From positions 1 to 64,000 of the forward strand of contig SAAO01000014.1 in the NCBI GenBank assembly GCA_009929375.1: a stretch of 64,000 nt of DNA. Reading direction: 5' to 3'. The notes beneath the pieces were generated by a model. It was not told the origin of the DNA. It made no database searches and saw nothing but the letters and a program-made list of their open reading frames with translations. The position numbers and the translations under genes were made by a program. Shown one piece after another: positions 53,079-61,560 of this stretch. This DNA is from Bacteroidia bacterium. GTDB taxonomy: Bacteria; Bacteroidota; Bacteroidia; Bacteroidales; Paludibacteraceae. How positions within the stretch are numbered: position 1 is the first letter of the stretch; the number at the start of each line of letters is the position of its first letter.

Positions 53079-54137
53079 TTATCTTCCCTCGTATTGCGAA
53101 GCGTAGTATTTCTGATAATTTCCGCTTGTTACGTTGTCGAGCCATTCCTGATTTGCCAGATACCAGTCAACTGTTTTTTCGAGTCCTTCTTCGAATTGCA
53201 GTGAAGGTTCCCAGCCGAGTTCACGTTGGAGTTTCGAAGCATCGATTGCGTAACGCAGGTCGTGGCCGGCACGGTCTTTTACAAAAGTGATTAACTGAAC
53301 CGATGTGCCCTGCTCGCGACCTAATTTGCGATCCATGATTTCGCAAAGTTTCTTTATCAGGTCGATGTTGGTCCACTCATTGTGCCCGCCAATATTGTAG
53401 GTTTCTCCATTTTTACCTTTGTGGAAAATAATGTCGATAGCACGTGCGTGGTCATTTACCCAAAGCCAGTCGCGCACATTTTCACCTTTTCCGTATACCG
53501 GAATTGGTTTGTTGTTTTTGATATTGTGAATGGCGAGTGGAATCAGCTTTTCCGGAAAATGGTTGGCTCCGTAGTTGTTCGAACAGTTCGAAACCACTAC
53601 CGGCAAACCGTAAGTATCGTGCCATGCGCGTACAAAATGGTCGGACGATGCTTTACTTGCGGAATATGGTGAATGTGGGTCGTAGCTTGTTTCTTCGGTG
53701 AAAAAGCTGCCGTCGAACTCCAATGCACCGTAAACTTCATCGGTTGAGATATGGTAAAAACGTTTTCCTTCGTAGTTTTCTTTCCATGCATTTTTAGCAG
53801 CATTCAGCAAATTGCAGGTGCCAAATACATTGGTGCGGATAAAGGCAAACGGATCGGTAATCGATCGATCTACATGTGACTCAGCAGCCAAATGAATGAC
53901 TCCATCGAAATTATGTTTTTGGAATAATTCAGGGATGAATTTTTCGTCAGTAATGTCGCCTTTTACAAAAGTGTAGTTAGGGGCGTTTTCAATATCTTTC
54001 AGGTTTTCAGGATTGCCTGCATAAGTCAGTGCATCGAGATTGAAAATGTGATAATCGGGGTACTTAGTGACGAAAAGTCTTACCACATGTGAGCCTATAA
54101 ATCCTGCTCCACCGGTAATCAGAATGTTTTTTTTCAT
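53079..54137 (-). CDS. rfbB: dTDP-glucose 4,6-dehydratase
   Basis: 352 residues, a short-chain dehydrogenase-fold enzyme of dTDP-sugar synthesis. It has the NAD loop ILITGGAGFIGSHVVRLF, HLAAESHVDRSITDPFAF, HISTDEVYGALE and the catalytic YxxxK in PYSASKASSDHFVRAW. WLWVNDHARAIDIIFHKGK and YNIGGHNEW complete the family pattern. The usual partners rfbA, rfbC and rfbD are not in the window. It has its own promoter 90 bases upstream. Confidence 0.95.
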   Translation of the reverse strand: MKKNILITGGAGFIGSHVVRLFVTKYPDYHIFNLDALTYAGNPENLKDIENAPNYTFVKGDITDEKFIPELFQKHNFDGVIHLAAESHVDRSITDPFAFIRTNVFGTCNLLNAAKNAWKENYEGKRFYHISTDEVYGALEFDGSFFTEETSYDPHSPYSASKASSDHFVRAWHDTYGLPVVVSNCSNNYGANHFPEKLIPLAIHNIKNNKPIPVYGKGENVRDWLWVNDHARAIDIIFHKGKNGETYNIGGHNEWTNIDLIKKLCEIMDRKLGREQGTSVQLITFVKDRAGHDLRYAIDASKLQRELGWEPSLQFEEGLEKTVDWYLANQEWLDNVTSGNYQKYYASQYEGR

Positions 54138-54226
54138 TGAATGGTATCTTTGTGTTGTTGATAACTTTGTATAAATTCTGAAGATACAGGCATGTTTTTG
54201 ATGTTAATCAATTGCCTTTCATTACA

Positions 54227-54234
54227 CAAAGATA
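54227..54234 (-). promoter_or_regulatory. -7 box for rfbB
   Basis: Minus-strand TATCTTTG matches TAnnTTTG and lies 90 bases before the rfbB ATG. Confidence 0.55.
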
Positions 54235-54306
54235 CAATGATTTTTATGCTTAACAAGTTGTTGAAAACTTTTTGTTGAAAAAATTATTTATCCCGAATGC
54301 AAGACT

Positions 54307-54314
54307 TACTTTTG
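54307..54314 (+). promoter_or_regulatory. -7 box abutting the HU/SPOR gene
   Basis: TACTTTTG followed by CA ends four bases before the GTG start codon at 54319. Transcription would begin at or next to the start codon, giving a leaderless or nearly leaderless mRNA. Confidence 0.55.
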
Positions 54315-54318
54315 CAAT

Positions 54319-55251
54319 GTGGAAAAAATAAACGAACATATCGAACGATTACTTTGCTATCACGAGTATGTGGTAGTGCCCGGTTTAGGTGGTTTTGTGC
54401 TGCAACGACAGTCGGCACGCATCGAAGCCGGAAAAATAATTGCTCCGTACAGTACGGTGTCATTTAATCCTTTGATGCAGCATGCCGATGGTTTGCTGGC
54501 CATCGAAATTGCGCGAAGCGAAGGTATTACTTATCGCAAGGCAGTGGAAATTCTTGAAAATTCGGTTGCTCAGATGAAAATGCAACTGAATGACCGGAAT
54601 TATCTGAATATGGGTTCACTCGGCGTTTTTGAAAAAGATGCTGAAGGCTCGCTTTTATATGTTCCTGCTGCTGATTTGAGTTTTATTCCTTCAAATCTGG
54701 GACTTCAGGATGTAATGATTAAATCGCCAAAAGTGATTCAAATGCCTGCACGAAATGCGCAGGTGCGTACTATGCCTTCGAAGCAGGTTTGGCGTTATGC
54801 TGCGGCTGCTGTACTGGCGTTTGGTATGTTGTTTATTTCGCCCGAACTAAACGATCCGTTGCGCACCGAGTCGGCAAATCTGCTGTCGCTGTCGTTCCTC
54901 GAAAATGAAATGCCGGAAACAACTCCCGAAGTTGTAGTGTTGGAATCTGATTCTGTGGCAGAGCCCTGTCCCGAACTTGAGGAAACTATTACCGAAACAG
55001 GCGAAGTGCAGAATAACGATGCTGAACTTTATCATGTGGTAGTGGCAAGTTTGCCAACACAGGAGTCGGCTGATAGCTATTGCGAAAAGCTGAAAGCTGA
55101 AAATTTTGAATGCGCACATGTTTTGTCGAAAATCAAAACATATCGTGTGGCCGTTAAGTCTTTCGACGATCGCGAAGAAGCGATCCGATTTATGGAAGAT
55201 TTGCGCCTTACGGATGAACGTTTTGAAACTGCCTGGGTATTGTGTAAATAG
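54319..55251 (+). CDS. HU-like (CCDC81) and SPOR domain envelope protein
   Basis: 310 residues from a GTG start. Residues 1 to about 110 match the HU/CCDC81-type module of Bacteroidota: INEHIERLLCYHEYVVVPGL, with GGFVLQRQ next. A single membrane helix lies near 158-175 (VWRYAAAAVLAFGMLFIS). The C-terminal 75 residues are a SPOR domain (HVVVASLPTQESADSYCEKL to WVLCK), which binds peptidoglycan stripped of stem peptides at division sites. The GTG is favoured because family members start close to this point and no ATG fits. The -7 box four bases upstream makes this start unusual. Confidence 0.86.
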   Translation: MEKINEHIERLLCYHEYVVVPGLGGFVLQRQSARIEAGKIIAPYSTVSFNPLMQHADGLLAIEIARSEGITYRKAVEILENSVAQMKMQLNDRNYLNMGSLGVFEKDAEGSLLYVPAADLSFIPSNLGLQDVMIKSPKVIQMPARNAQVRTMPSKQVWRYAAAAVLAFGMLFISPELNDPLRTESANLLSLSFLENEMPETTPEVVVLESDSVAEPCPELEETITETGEVQNNDAELYHVVVASLPTQESADSYCEKLKAENFECAHVLSKIKTYRVAVKSFDDREEAIRFMEDLRLTDERFETAWVLCK

Positions 55252-55275
55252 TAAATGTATCCGAAAAATATTATG

Positions 55276-55310
55276 AGGCTGTGTTTCGTGTTAGAAATAC
55301 AGCCTTTTTT
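55276..55310 (+). terminator. terminator of the HU/SPOR gene
   Basis: AGGCTGT (55276-55282) pairs with ACAGCCT (55299-55305), followed by a T-run that leads straight into the next promoter box. Confidence 0.65.
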
Positions 55311-55312
55311 CT

Positions 55313-55320
55313 TACTTTTG
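55313..55320 (+). promoter_or_regulatory. -7 box for the prephenate dehydrogenase gene
   Basis: TACTTTTG matches TAnnTTTG and lies 25 bases before the ATG at 55346, directly behind the preceding terminator. Confidence 0.55.
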
Positions 55321-55345
55321 TGGCTCAATTTTTATAATTTGTAAA

Positions 55346-56125
55346 ATGAAAATTCTTGTTCTTGGTGCCGGAAAAATGGGTACCTTCCTCACCGATGTCA
55401 TGTGCATTCAGCACGATGTGGCCTTGTTTGATACTGATCCCAAACGTTTGAGGTTTGTATTCAATACTTTGCGTATGACTAAATATGAGGAAATACGTGA
55501 GTTTGAACCGGAGCTGGTTATCAATTGTGTGACGCTGAAATATACGATCGATGCATTTAAAACAGTATTGCCGTATTTGCCCAAAAACTGTATTATTTCG
55601 GATATAGCTTCGGTAAAAACAGGTCTTCAGGAGTATTACGAAAGCACCGGAATGCGATATGTGTCGACTCACCCAATGTTCGGACCTACTTTTGCCACGC
55701 TCGACAATCTGAGTACGCAAAGTGCTATTATTATTTCCGAATCGGATCATATGGGTAAGGCATTTTTCAAGGATTTGTATGGCTCGCTGAATTTGCGTAT
55801 TTTTGAATATACCTTCGATGCGCACGACGAAACAATTGCTTACTCGCTTTCAATTCCGTTTGCTTCGACGCTTGTTTTTGCTTCGGTAATGAAACATCAG
55901 GAGGCACCCGGAACGACTTTCAAACGGCATATGGATATTGCCAAAGGTCTGCTTTCGGAAGATGATTATCTGCTTTCAGAAATTTTGTTTAACCCTTATT
56001 CGCCGCATCAAATTGAGAATATCCGTGAAGAGTTGAAAATACTTCTGGATATCATCGAAAACAAGGATACTGAACGGATGCAGGATTTCCTGAAAAAAGT
56101 AAGAAAGAATATTCAGACGCCGTGA
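55346..56125 (+). CDS. tyrA: prephenate dehydrogenase
   Basis: 259 residues. The N-terminal NAD fold is ILVLGAGKMGTFLTDVM. Later blocks are IISDIASVKTGLQEYYES and YVSTHPMFGPTFATLDN, whose His-Pro-Met-Phe-Gly-Pro motif marks the prephenate-binding site. ETIAYSLSIPFASTLVFASV belongs to the helical dimerisation domain. It oxidatively decarboxylates prephenate to 4-hydroxyphenylpyruvate in tyrosine synthesis. No chorismate mutase or ACT domain is fused. Other aromatic genes are not adjacent. Confidence 0.9.
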   Translation: MKILVLGAGKMGTFLTDVMCIQHDVALFDTDPKRLRFVFNTLRMTKYEEIREFEPELVINCVTLKYTIDAFKTVLPYLPKNCIISDIASVKTGLQEYYESTGMRYVSTHPMFGPTFATLDNLSTQSAIIISESDHMGKAFFKDLYGSLNLRIFEYTFDAHDETIAYSLSIPFASTLVFASVMKHQEAPGTTFKRHMDIAKGLLSEDDYLLSEILFNPYSPHQIENIREELKILLDIIENKDTERMQDFLKKVRKNIQTP

Positions 56126-56129
56126 AAGG

Positions 56130-56245
56130 ATAGTTTGGGGTTCTGAGTTCCGGGTTTCAGAGTTTCAGAGTTTCAGAGTTTCAGAGTTCTGAGTAGGTAG
56201 AAACGTGAAACCCTGAAACGTGAAACCCTGAAACTCTTAATCCCG
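56130..56245. repeat. heptad/octad word array between tyrA and the wHTH gene
   Basis: GTTCTGA and GTTCCGG lead into GTTTCAGA repeated about four times, then GTTCTGA. After GTAGGTA the words switch to GAAACGT and GAAACCCT, alternating, and GAAACTC. The second half is roughly the reverse complement of the first. Confidence 0.75.
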
Positions 56246-56280
56246 AATCTCTTAGTATAACACAATAAAGAAAAATCATT

Positions 56281-56460
56281 ATGGAAACAAAAGATCAGGT
56301 ATTGGACGCAATGAAAAAAGCCGGTGCGCCAATAAACGCAGGTAAGTTGGTTGAACTCACAGGTCTCGACCGTAAAGAAGTGGATAAAGCCATGAAACAG
56401 CTGAAAGCTGAAGGTGCTATCGAATCGCCTAAAGTTTGCTACTGGCAACCAAAAGCGTAA
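56281..56460 (+). CDS. small winged-helix transcription factor-like protein
   Basis: 59 residues, ATG at 56281, TAA at 56458-56460. It reads [20 protein letters not shown] and then [20 protein letters not shown], a helix-turn-helix followed by a wing ([14 protein letters not shown]). The pattern fits the minimal winged-helix proteins common in Bacteroidetes. It contains a single cysteine (CYW). It stands alone after a long repeat array and before a terminator. Targets are unknown. Confidence 0.8.
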   Translation: METKDQVLDAMKKAGAPINAGKLVELTGLDRKEVDKAMKQLKAEGAIESPKVCYWQPKA

Positions 56461-56475
56461 CTGCTGTATTTATTT

Positions 56476-56515
56476 AAAATGCCGACTAAAGATTGTATTC
56501 TTTGGTCGGCATTTT
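56476..56515. terminator. bidirectional terminator between the wHTH gene and the toxin gene
   Basis: AAAATGCCGAC (56476-56486) pairs with GTCGGCATTTT (56505-56515), with an inner AAAGA/TCTTT extension. It separates convergent genes. Confidence 0.85.
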
Positions 56516-56527
56516 AATATGAGAATC

Positions 56528-56830
56528 TTATGTCTTTAAATTTAATTTTTCAGGATTCTGTCGGCTATCAAAGATACGAAGAACCTGAATAGTGTTGTTG
56601 TGTTCTCTGTAATAAAGTGTATTATGTTTGGTTATGACACACTTTCGAACTTTATTCTTTTTGTTGATAGTCGGAAAAAGTTTTGGCTGCTTTGAAATTG
56701 AAGCAAGTAAATTTTCAACTTCAGATATAAATTTCAATGCTACTTGTTGATTCCAGTTATCTGAAAGATAATCCAAAGTATTCTCAATATCACTGACCGC
56801 TAGTAGTGACCAAACAATTTCTTTATGCAC
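56528..56830 (-). CDS. RelE/ParE-family toxin
   Basis: 100 residues. VWSLLAVSDIENTLDYLSDN and VENLLASISKQPKLFPTINK, then RKCVITKHNTLYYREHNNTI and IQVLRIFDSRQNPEKL, follow the ParE/RelE fold (two helices, then a four-strand sheet with basic residues). Its start overlaps the upstream antitoxin by 8 bases, a coupling typical of type II toxin-antitoxin pairs. ParE members target gyrase and RelE members cut mRNA; the sequence alone does not decide between them. Confidence 0.88.
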   Translation of the reverse strand: MHKEIVWSLLAVSDIENTLDYLSDNWNQQVALKFISEVENLLASISKQPKLFPTINKKNKVRKCVITKHNTLYYREHNNTIQVLRIFDSRQNPEKLNLKT

Positions 56831-57077
56831 GATTGAATTTTCTTGCTAATTTAGCCATTACATCATTATGTACAATGCATTTACCTTGAGATAGTTCAGA
56901 TATTGCATCTTCAATTCCTTGCTTTTCAGAATCACTCATTTGTGCCCAATCATCAATGTTTTTGTTGCTATTGATGAAATTGCGCATAATTCCATGGAGC
57001 TCTCTGAGTTTGTTTGCATCCAAGGCATCTACTTGTCGGAAAATTTGTAGTTTTAATTCTTCAGTACTCATTTTCAT
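56823..57077 (-). CDS. antitoxin of the RelE/ParE-type pair
   Basis: 84 residues from the ATG at 57077 (an ATG two codons later is also possible). It starts MKMSTEELKLQIFRQVDALD and is acidic in the middle (DDWAQMSDSEKQGIEDAISE). The C-terminal tail is basic (MAKLARKFNRA). This composition and the overlap with the toxin gene mark it as the antitoxin, although the N-terminal DNA-binding class is not clear. A TATCTTTG box lies just upstream. Confidence 0.8.
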   Translation of the reverse strand: MKMSTEELKLQIFRQVDALDANKLRELHGIMRNFINSNKNIDDWAQMSDSEKQGIEDAISELSQGKCIVHNDVMAKLARKFNRA

Positions 57078-57097
57078 TGTTTTGTGGTTATACAATG

Positions 57098-57105
57098 CAA
57101 AGATA
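57098..57105 (-). promoter_or_regulatory. -7 box of the toxin-antitoxin operon
   Basis: Minus-strand TATCTTTG followed by CATTG matches TAnnTTTG and lies 20 bases before the antitoxin ATG at 57077. Confidence 0.6.
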
Positions 57106-57151
57106 GAAAAATTTGTTATTTCCGTTTGATTTAATATAAAATCATTTGGAA

Positions 57152-58078
57152 TTATTTTCCTTCAAGTATATTGCTTTTGTCGGTTTCGAGTTGAGTAATC
57201 AGTTCGTCGACAGAGCTGAACTTCTTTTCGCTTCGAATGCGTCGTACAAAACTTACTTCTACGCGGGTGTTGTAAATGTCGCGGTTGAAGTTGAAAATAT
57301 GTACTTCGATGCTGATATTCTCCCCATTTTCGAGTGTGGGTCGGTGTCCGATATTCATCATGCCACGGTGCCGCTCGCTGTCAATATTCACCAATACTTC
57401 ATAAACTCCCAAAGCAGGAATCAGTTTGTCGGGTTCGTCGGGTTTTATGTTGGCAGTGGGGAAGCCGATTTTTCGTCCCACACGGAAGCCATTCACCACA
57501 TGTCCGCCAAAGCCATAAGGATAAGTCAGTATGTTGGCAGCTTTCTGTACGTCGCCCTCCTGAAGTGCTTTTCGTACATCCGAAGAGCTGATATGAGGAA
57601 ATTCAGCGGTATAAAATCGTTCAGCCTGAATGACCTTCATGCCCATTTGTCCTCCATAACGTACATAGTCGTCGAAACCTTCGGCGCGATTGCGGCCAAA
57701 GCGATGATCGTGGCCTACGAGTAATGCGCGTACCTGATAACGATCGAAAAGTACGGTTTTCAGAAATTGCTGTGCGGTAAGTTGAGCCATTTCTGGCGAA
57801 AATTCGAGCAATACACAGGCATCAACGCCGGTGGAAGATAACTGTTCGAGTTTTTCGTGCAGCGACGAAAGCAGCAAAGGTTGAAAGTCGGATTGTAGCA
57901 CTTTGCGCGGGTGAACGGCAAAAGTGACAACTAAACTTTTCAATCCGGATGCAGCAGCTTTGGCTTTCAGATTTTCGATGAGAAAGCGGTGACCGCGATG
58001 TACACCATCGAAAAAGCCGACAGTAGCCACGCAGCCATCTTTCAGAAAATCGATATTTTGAGCCGTGATGATTTTCAT
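57152..58078 (-). CDS. ribF: bifunctional riboflavin kinase/FMN adenylyltransferase
   Basis: 308 residues, standard length. The N-terminal adenylyltransferase has ATVGFFDGVHRGHRFLIENL and VGHDHRFGRNRAEGFDD. The C-terminal kinase has GFRVGRKIGFPTANIKPDE and GMMNIGHRPTLENG. It makes FMN from riboflavin, then FAD. It follows rlmD on the minus strand with only six bases between, so the two form an operon. No FMN riboswitch is seen. Confidence 0.96.
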   Translation of the reverse strand: MKIITAQNIDFLKDGCVATVGFFDGVHRGHRFLIENLKAKAAASGLKSLVVTFAVHPRKVLQSDFQPLLLSSLHEKLEQLSSTGVDACVLLEFSPEMAQLTAQQFLKTVLFDRYQVRALLVGHDHRFGRNRAEGFDDYVRYGGQMGMKVIQAERFYTAEFPHISSSDVRKALQEGDVQKAANILTYPYGFGGHVVNGFRVGRKIGFPTANIKPDEPDKLIPALGVYEVLVNIDSERHRGMMNIGHRPTLENGENISIEVHIFNFNRDIYNTRVEVSFVRRIRSEKKFSSVDELITQLETDKSNILEGK

Positions 58079-58084
58079 TTCGTT

Positions 58085-59500
58085 TTACAAATCTCTTTTT
58101 TCAAGTAAAACCACATTTTCCACATGATGGGTATGCGGAAACATATCCACAGGTTGCACTGCAGTTACTTTGTAAGCTTTATCGAGCAAATTCAGGTCGC
58201 GGGCCTGTGTGGCGGGATTACAACTTACATACACAATGCGTTTCGGACTGGCAAAGAGCATGGCTTCGATCACATCCTCGTGCATTCCGGCGCGCGGCGG
58301 ATCGGTAATAATCACATCCGGACGGCCATGTTTTTCGATGAAATCTTCATTCAGAATGTCCTTCATATCGCCGGCGTAAAACAGCGTATTGTCGATATTA
58401 TTAATGGCTGAATTGATTTTGGCATCTTCAATGGCTTCGGGCACATATTCGATTCCCACTACCTGACGGGCCTGATGCGCCACAAAGTTTGCAATGGTTC
58501 CTGTGCCGGTGTAAAGGTCGTAAACCAGTTCGTTACCTGTGAGTTGCGCAAAGTTGCGGGCTACTTTGTAAAGTTCGTATGCCTGTTCAGAATTGGTTTG
58601 ATAAAATGATTTAGGCCCGATTTTAAATTTCAGTCCTTCCATTTCTTCATAAATACAATCAGTACCTTTGAATGTAATAATCTCCTGATCGGTAATGGTG
58701 TCGTTTGCTTTTGAGTTTATCACATACAGCAGTGAGGTAATTTCCGGGAATGTTTCAGCCAAATGTGTGAGAAGCGCTTCGCGGGCTTCCACATCTTCGT
58801 GATAAAAGACCACAATCAGCATAAGTTCGCCTGTAGAAGTGCTGCGAACCATCATAGTACGCAAAAAACCTTCGTGATTGCGTATATCGAAGAATGTGAG
58901 CCCTTTTTCCAGTGCGTAGCGGCGAATTTCGTTACGCAGTTCGTTCGATTTACTGCCCTGAAGCCAACAATAGTTGATATCGAGCACTTTGTCGAATTGT
59001 CCGGGAATGTGAAAACCTACAGCATTCATGGTGTCGAATTGCTTGTTTTCGTTCATTTCCTCGTAAGTACGCCAGCGCTTGTTCGAAAAGGTAAATTCGA
59101 GTTTGTTGCGGTAGAATTCCGTTTTTGCCGAACCAATAATTGGGGTGATGGCCGGAAGTTCAACTTTGCCGATACGGGTCAGATTGTCGGTTACTTCCTT
59201 TTGTTTGTGTGCTATTTGTTCGTCGTAGCGCAGCATTTGCCATTTGCAGCCTCCACAAATTCCGAAATGTTCGCACACAGGGTCGATGCGTTTGTCGGAA
59301 TAATGGTGGATGGTAATGGGGCGCGCTTCCATAAAGTGACTTTTTTTACGTGTCACCTGCAGGTCGGCCACATCGCCGGGCACCACAAAGGGAACGAACA
59401 CCACTACATCGTTTACGCGTGCGATGGCTTTTCCTTCGGCTGCAATATCGGTAATTTGTACATTTTCGAGTATCGGAAGTACTTTAATCTTTCTTGCCAT
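58085..59500 (-). CDS. rlmD: 23S rRNA (uracil-5-)-methyltransferase RlmD
   Basis: 471 residues. An N-terminal TRAM domain (to about residue 60) is followed by the iron-sulfur cysteines in CEHFGICGGCKWQML. The SAM domain has VYDLYTGTGTIANFVA. The catalytic segment is VSCNPATQARDL, and DVIITDPPRAGMHEDVI binds the target base. It methylates a uracil of 23S rRNA (U1939 in E. coli). A TACTTTTG box lies about 100 bases upstream, and ribF follows in the same transcript. Another uracil-methyltransferase specificity, such as the RlmCD type, cannot be excluded. Confidence 0.92.
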   Translation of the reverse strand: MARKIKVLPILENVQITDIAAEGKAIARVNDVVVFVPFVVPGDVADLQVTRKKSHFMEARPITIHHYSDKRIDPVCEHFGICGGCKWQMLRYDEQIAHKQKEVTDNLTRIGKVELPAITPIIGSAKTEFYRNKLEFTFSNKRWRTYEEMNENKQFDTMNAVGFHIPGQFDKVLDINYCWLQGSKSNELRNEIRRYALEKGLTFFDIRNHEGFLRTMMVRSTSTGELMLIVVFYHEDVEAREALLTHLAETFPEITSLLYVINSKANDTITDQEIITFKGTDCIYEEMEGLKFKIGPKSFYQTNSEQAYELYKVARNFAQLTGNELVYDLYTGTGTIANFVAHQARQVVGIEYVPEAIEDAKINSAINNIDNTLFYAGDMKDILNEDFIEKHGRPDVIITDPPRAGMHEDVIEAMLFASPKRIVYVSCNPATQARDLNLLDKAYKVTAVQPVDMFPHTHHVENVVLLEKRDL

Positions 59501-59600
59501 TTAAAATTTGAGATTAGCCCGTGCCGTATGCTTTTCCCGTAAAAAATATGAAAGCAGGAAGCGGCTTCGGGATCGTTTTTTATAAATAATTTCGGGACTA

Positions 59601-59608
59601 CAAAAGTA
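59601..59608 (-). promoter_or_regulatory. -7 box for the rlmD-ribF operon
   Basis: Minus-strand TACTTTTG matches TAnnTTTG, 100 bases before the rlmD ATG. No terminator is seen between this box and the stop of the preceding gene at 59649. Confidence 0.5.
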
Positions 59609-59648
59609 CAAATTTTAAACGATTCTTTGGGGATGCTAAGCTGCTTTC

Positions 59649-60632
59649 TCACAAAGTTGTGAGCCATTTTGCCGCATAATGTATCATTTTAAAAATATTG
59701 GCAGGTTTTTCCATGTCGCAAATGAGTTGTTTGCGCGTTAGTTTGGCGGGATCGAAGTTTCCGTTTGTATGTGTGCAGGCTTTTTCGTAATGGTCGAGTG
59801 CCACCAATGCCCGCGTTAACACGGGAGCACATTGCAGCGCAAATGTTTTGGCTGACTCAACGTTGTTTTTTGACTGTTGAATAAGTGTGGCAATGCACTG
59901 CAATTGTTGTTGATATTCGCTTCGCAGTATTTCAATGGATTTACATTGATTGGCAAATGTATAAATGCCTTCCTGTAAATCTTTATAAATATCGAAAATG
60001 TCGTTGGCGAGTTGTCCGGCTGCTCCGAGCTGATAAACAAGTTCGTTGTCCGGATTCTTCTTGTTTCCGGGCAATGCGCAGCGGTAAAAAAGCATCGACG
60101 CTCCGCCTTTTTCATCACTCAGTTGCTTTAAAATATCAGCTTCGGTTGTAGCCGATTTTTGCGCCCGCGCTGCCGATTGCGCTGCAAAAACCCGCATGGC
60201 TGTTTGTTGTGCAGTTTCCGGTTGAGATGCTGTTTTAAGCCCTTTGCGAAAGAAGTATTGCAAAAGTTTCCCCTGTGTGTTATCGGTTTCGTGCATTTCG
60301 AGCAGATGCGATATTTGCGCGTCGGTCATTTCGTGTCGGTCGAAAAGGTCGTCGAAAGGGCCTGTAAGCATGGCGAAATAAGTAATGGCCGATCGCTCTT
60401 TTTCCGAATAAGGAATATTACAAAAGCTGCAAAATGCTTCGCCCATAAGTGCAGGAATGCTGATGCCGTACAGTTTTATTTTTCGGATGTCTTCGGTATA
60501 GGGAGTGCGTTTGTATGTGTCGGGCAGTGTTTCAAGAATATTCTCCACAAACTTTTGCTGACGTTTTACCCGTCTGAAAATAGTGGGTGCAAGCACAAAA
60601 AGAGAAATAATATTTCGAAGATAACCCCACAT
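59649..60632 (-). CDS. class I isoprenoid-synthase-like protein (terpene synthase fold)
   Basis: 327 residues from the ATG at 60632, preferred over a far upstream ATG inside the AraC gene. All-helical composition. It has an aspartate-rich metal motif DDLFD (D94, D95, D98, in FAMLTGPFDDLFDRHEM). A second motif, NDIFDIYKD, has N210, D214 and D218 in the N-x3-D-x3-D spacing of the NSE/DTE triad of class I terpene synthases. These are the two magnesium sites of that fold. It may cyclise or condense a prenyl diphosphate; no known product can be assigned. It lies 13 bases after the AraC-type regulator gene, so the two should be co-transcribed. Confidence 0.72.
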   Translation of the reverse strand: MWGYLRNIISLFVLAPTIFRRVKRQQKFVENILETLPDTYKRTPYTEDIRKIKLYGISIPALMGEAFCSFCNIPYSEKERSAITYFAMLTGPFDDLFDRHEMTDAQISHLLEMHETDNTQGKLLQYFFRKGLKTASQPETAQQTAMRVFAAQSAARAQKSATTEADILKQLSDEKGGASMLFYRCALPGNKKNPDNELVYQLGAAGQLANDIFDIYKDLQEGIYTFANQCKSIEILRSEYQQQLQCIATLIQQSKNNVESAKTFALQCAPVLTRALVALDHYEKACTHTNGNFDPAKLTRKQLICDMEKPANIFKMIHYAAKWLTTL

Positions 60633-60645
60633 AACGGTCAGTTTA

Positions 60646-61548
60646 TTATTCGCTGCTTTCTCCCGTTTGCATATAGCGGTAATCTTTGGGAGAGTAGCCG
60701 GTGGCTTTTTTGAATATGGACGAGAAATGGTTCGACGAGGAATAATTAAGCCTGAAAGCAATTTCCTTAATGGAATGAGTGGTTTCGCAAAGCATTTCGC
60801 GGGCTTTTTCGATGCGCAAATCATTAAAATATTTGGCAGGCGAATGTCCTGTGTATTTACGGAAGTTCAGTCTGAACGTAGAATAACTGACATTCAGCAT
60901 GTCGGCAATCTGATGCGTGTCAATTTCGCTGAAAATCTGTTCATTCATAATTATTTTGGCCTGTTCAGCAATTTGCATTTCCTTTTTCTCAAGGGCTTTG
61001 TTGCGCGATTCGGCCATGGCAAGCCCCAGAATATGAAGTAAAATGCCCGAAAGATATACCTGCGACGACTTCAGACCATTGCGAACCACATCGATGGAGC
61101 GTTGAAACAGTCGCACAAGCTCTTCGTTGAAGCCAACGTCCACAATTTGCTCATTTTCGGTAAATAGCGATCGGATTAATTGCGAATAAACGGCATTTGC
61201 CTCGAAACGTATAAAGTATTCCTTCCATTCCGTTTCGGTCATGTGGTAGTACTGATATTTCTGATTGGGCATAATAATCAGTATCATACCGCGCTCAATA
61301 CGAAGTTCTTCACCATCCTCAAAACTCACAAATCCGGCCCCTTTGGTAATATAAATAACTTTGAACTGATTGGAAACGCGGCCTTTTTTAAAGTGATAGC
61401 GAATGTCTTTTATTTGACTGTCCCTGCGTAAATGTTCATCCGGTAAAATGGATTTATAGCCCACCGAGTTTACTGTAAAACCAAAATTTGCATGATTGTC
61501 AGTCGACTCAGTATTGTTGAATTCCGATTGTAAAGTGTTTGTATTCAT
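60646..61548 (-). CDS. AraC-family transcriptional regulator
   Basis: 300 residues from the ATG at 61548 (a TTG seven codons upstream also keeps frame). The N-terminal half is a cupin-like sensor (VIYITKGAGFVSFEDGEELR, RGMILIIMPNQKYQYYHM). The C-terminal 100 residues carry the two helix-turn-helix motifs: IDTHQIADMLNVSYSTFRLN, then FRKYTGHSPAKYFNDLRIEK and SIKEIAFRLNYSSSNHFSSI, ending with FKKATGYSPKDYR. The next gene in the operon is the isoprenoid-synthase-like gene, its likely target. A nine-base palindrome overlaps its promoter. The ligand is unknown. Confidence 0.92.
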   Translation of the reverse strand: MNTNTLQSEFNNTESTDNHANFGFTVNSVGYKSILPDEHLRRDSQIKDIRYHFKKGRVSNQFKVIYITKGAGFVSFEDGEELRIERGMILIIMPNQKYQYYHMTETEWKEYFIRFEANAVYSQLIRSLFTENEQIVDVGFNEELVRLFQRSIDVVRNGLKSSQVYLSGILLHILGLAMAESRNKALEKKEMQIAEQAKIIMNEQIFSEIDTHQIADMLNVSYSTFRLNFRKYTGHSPAKYFNDLRIEKAREMLCETTHSIKEIAFRLNYSSSNHFSSIFKKATGYSPKDYRYMQTGESSE

Positions 61549-61560
61549 CGCACGGGCTTG

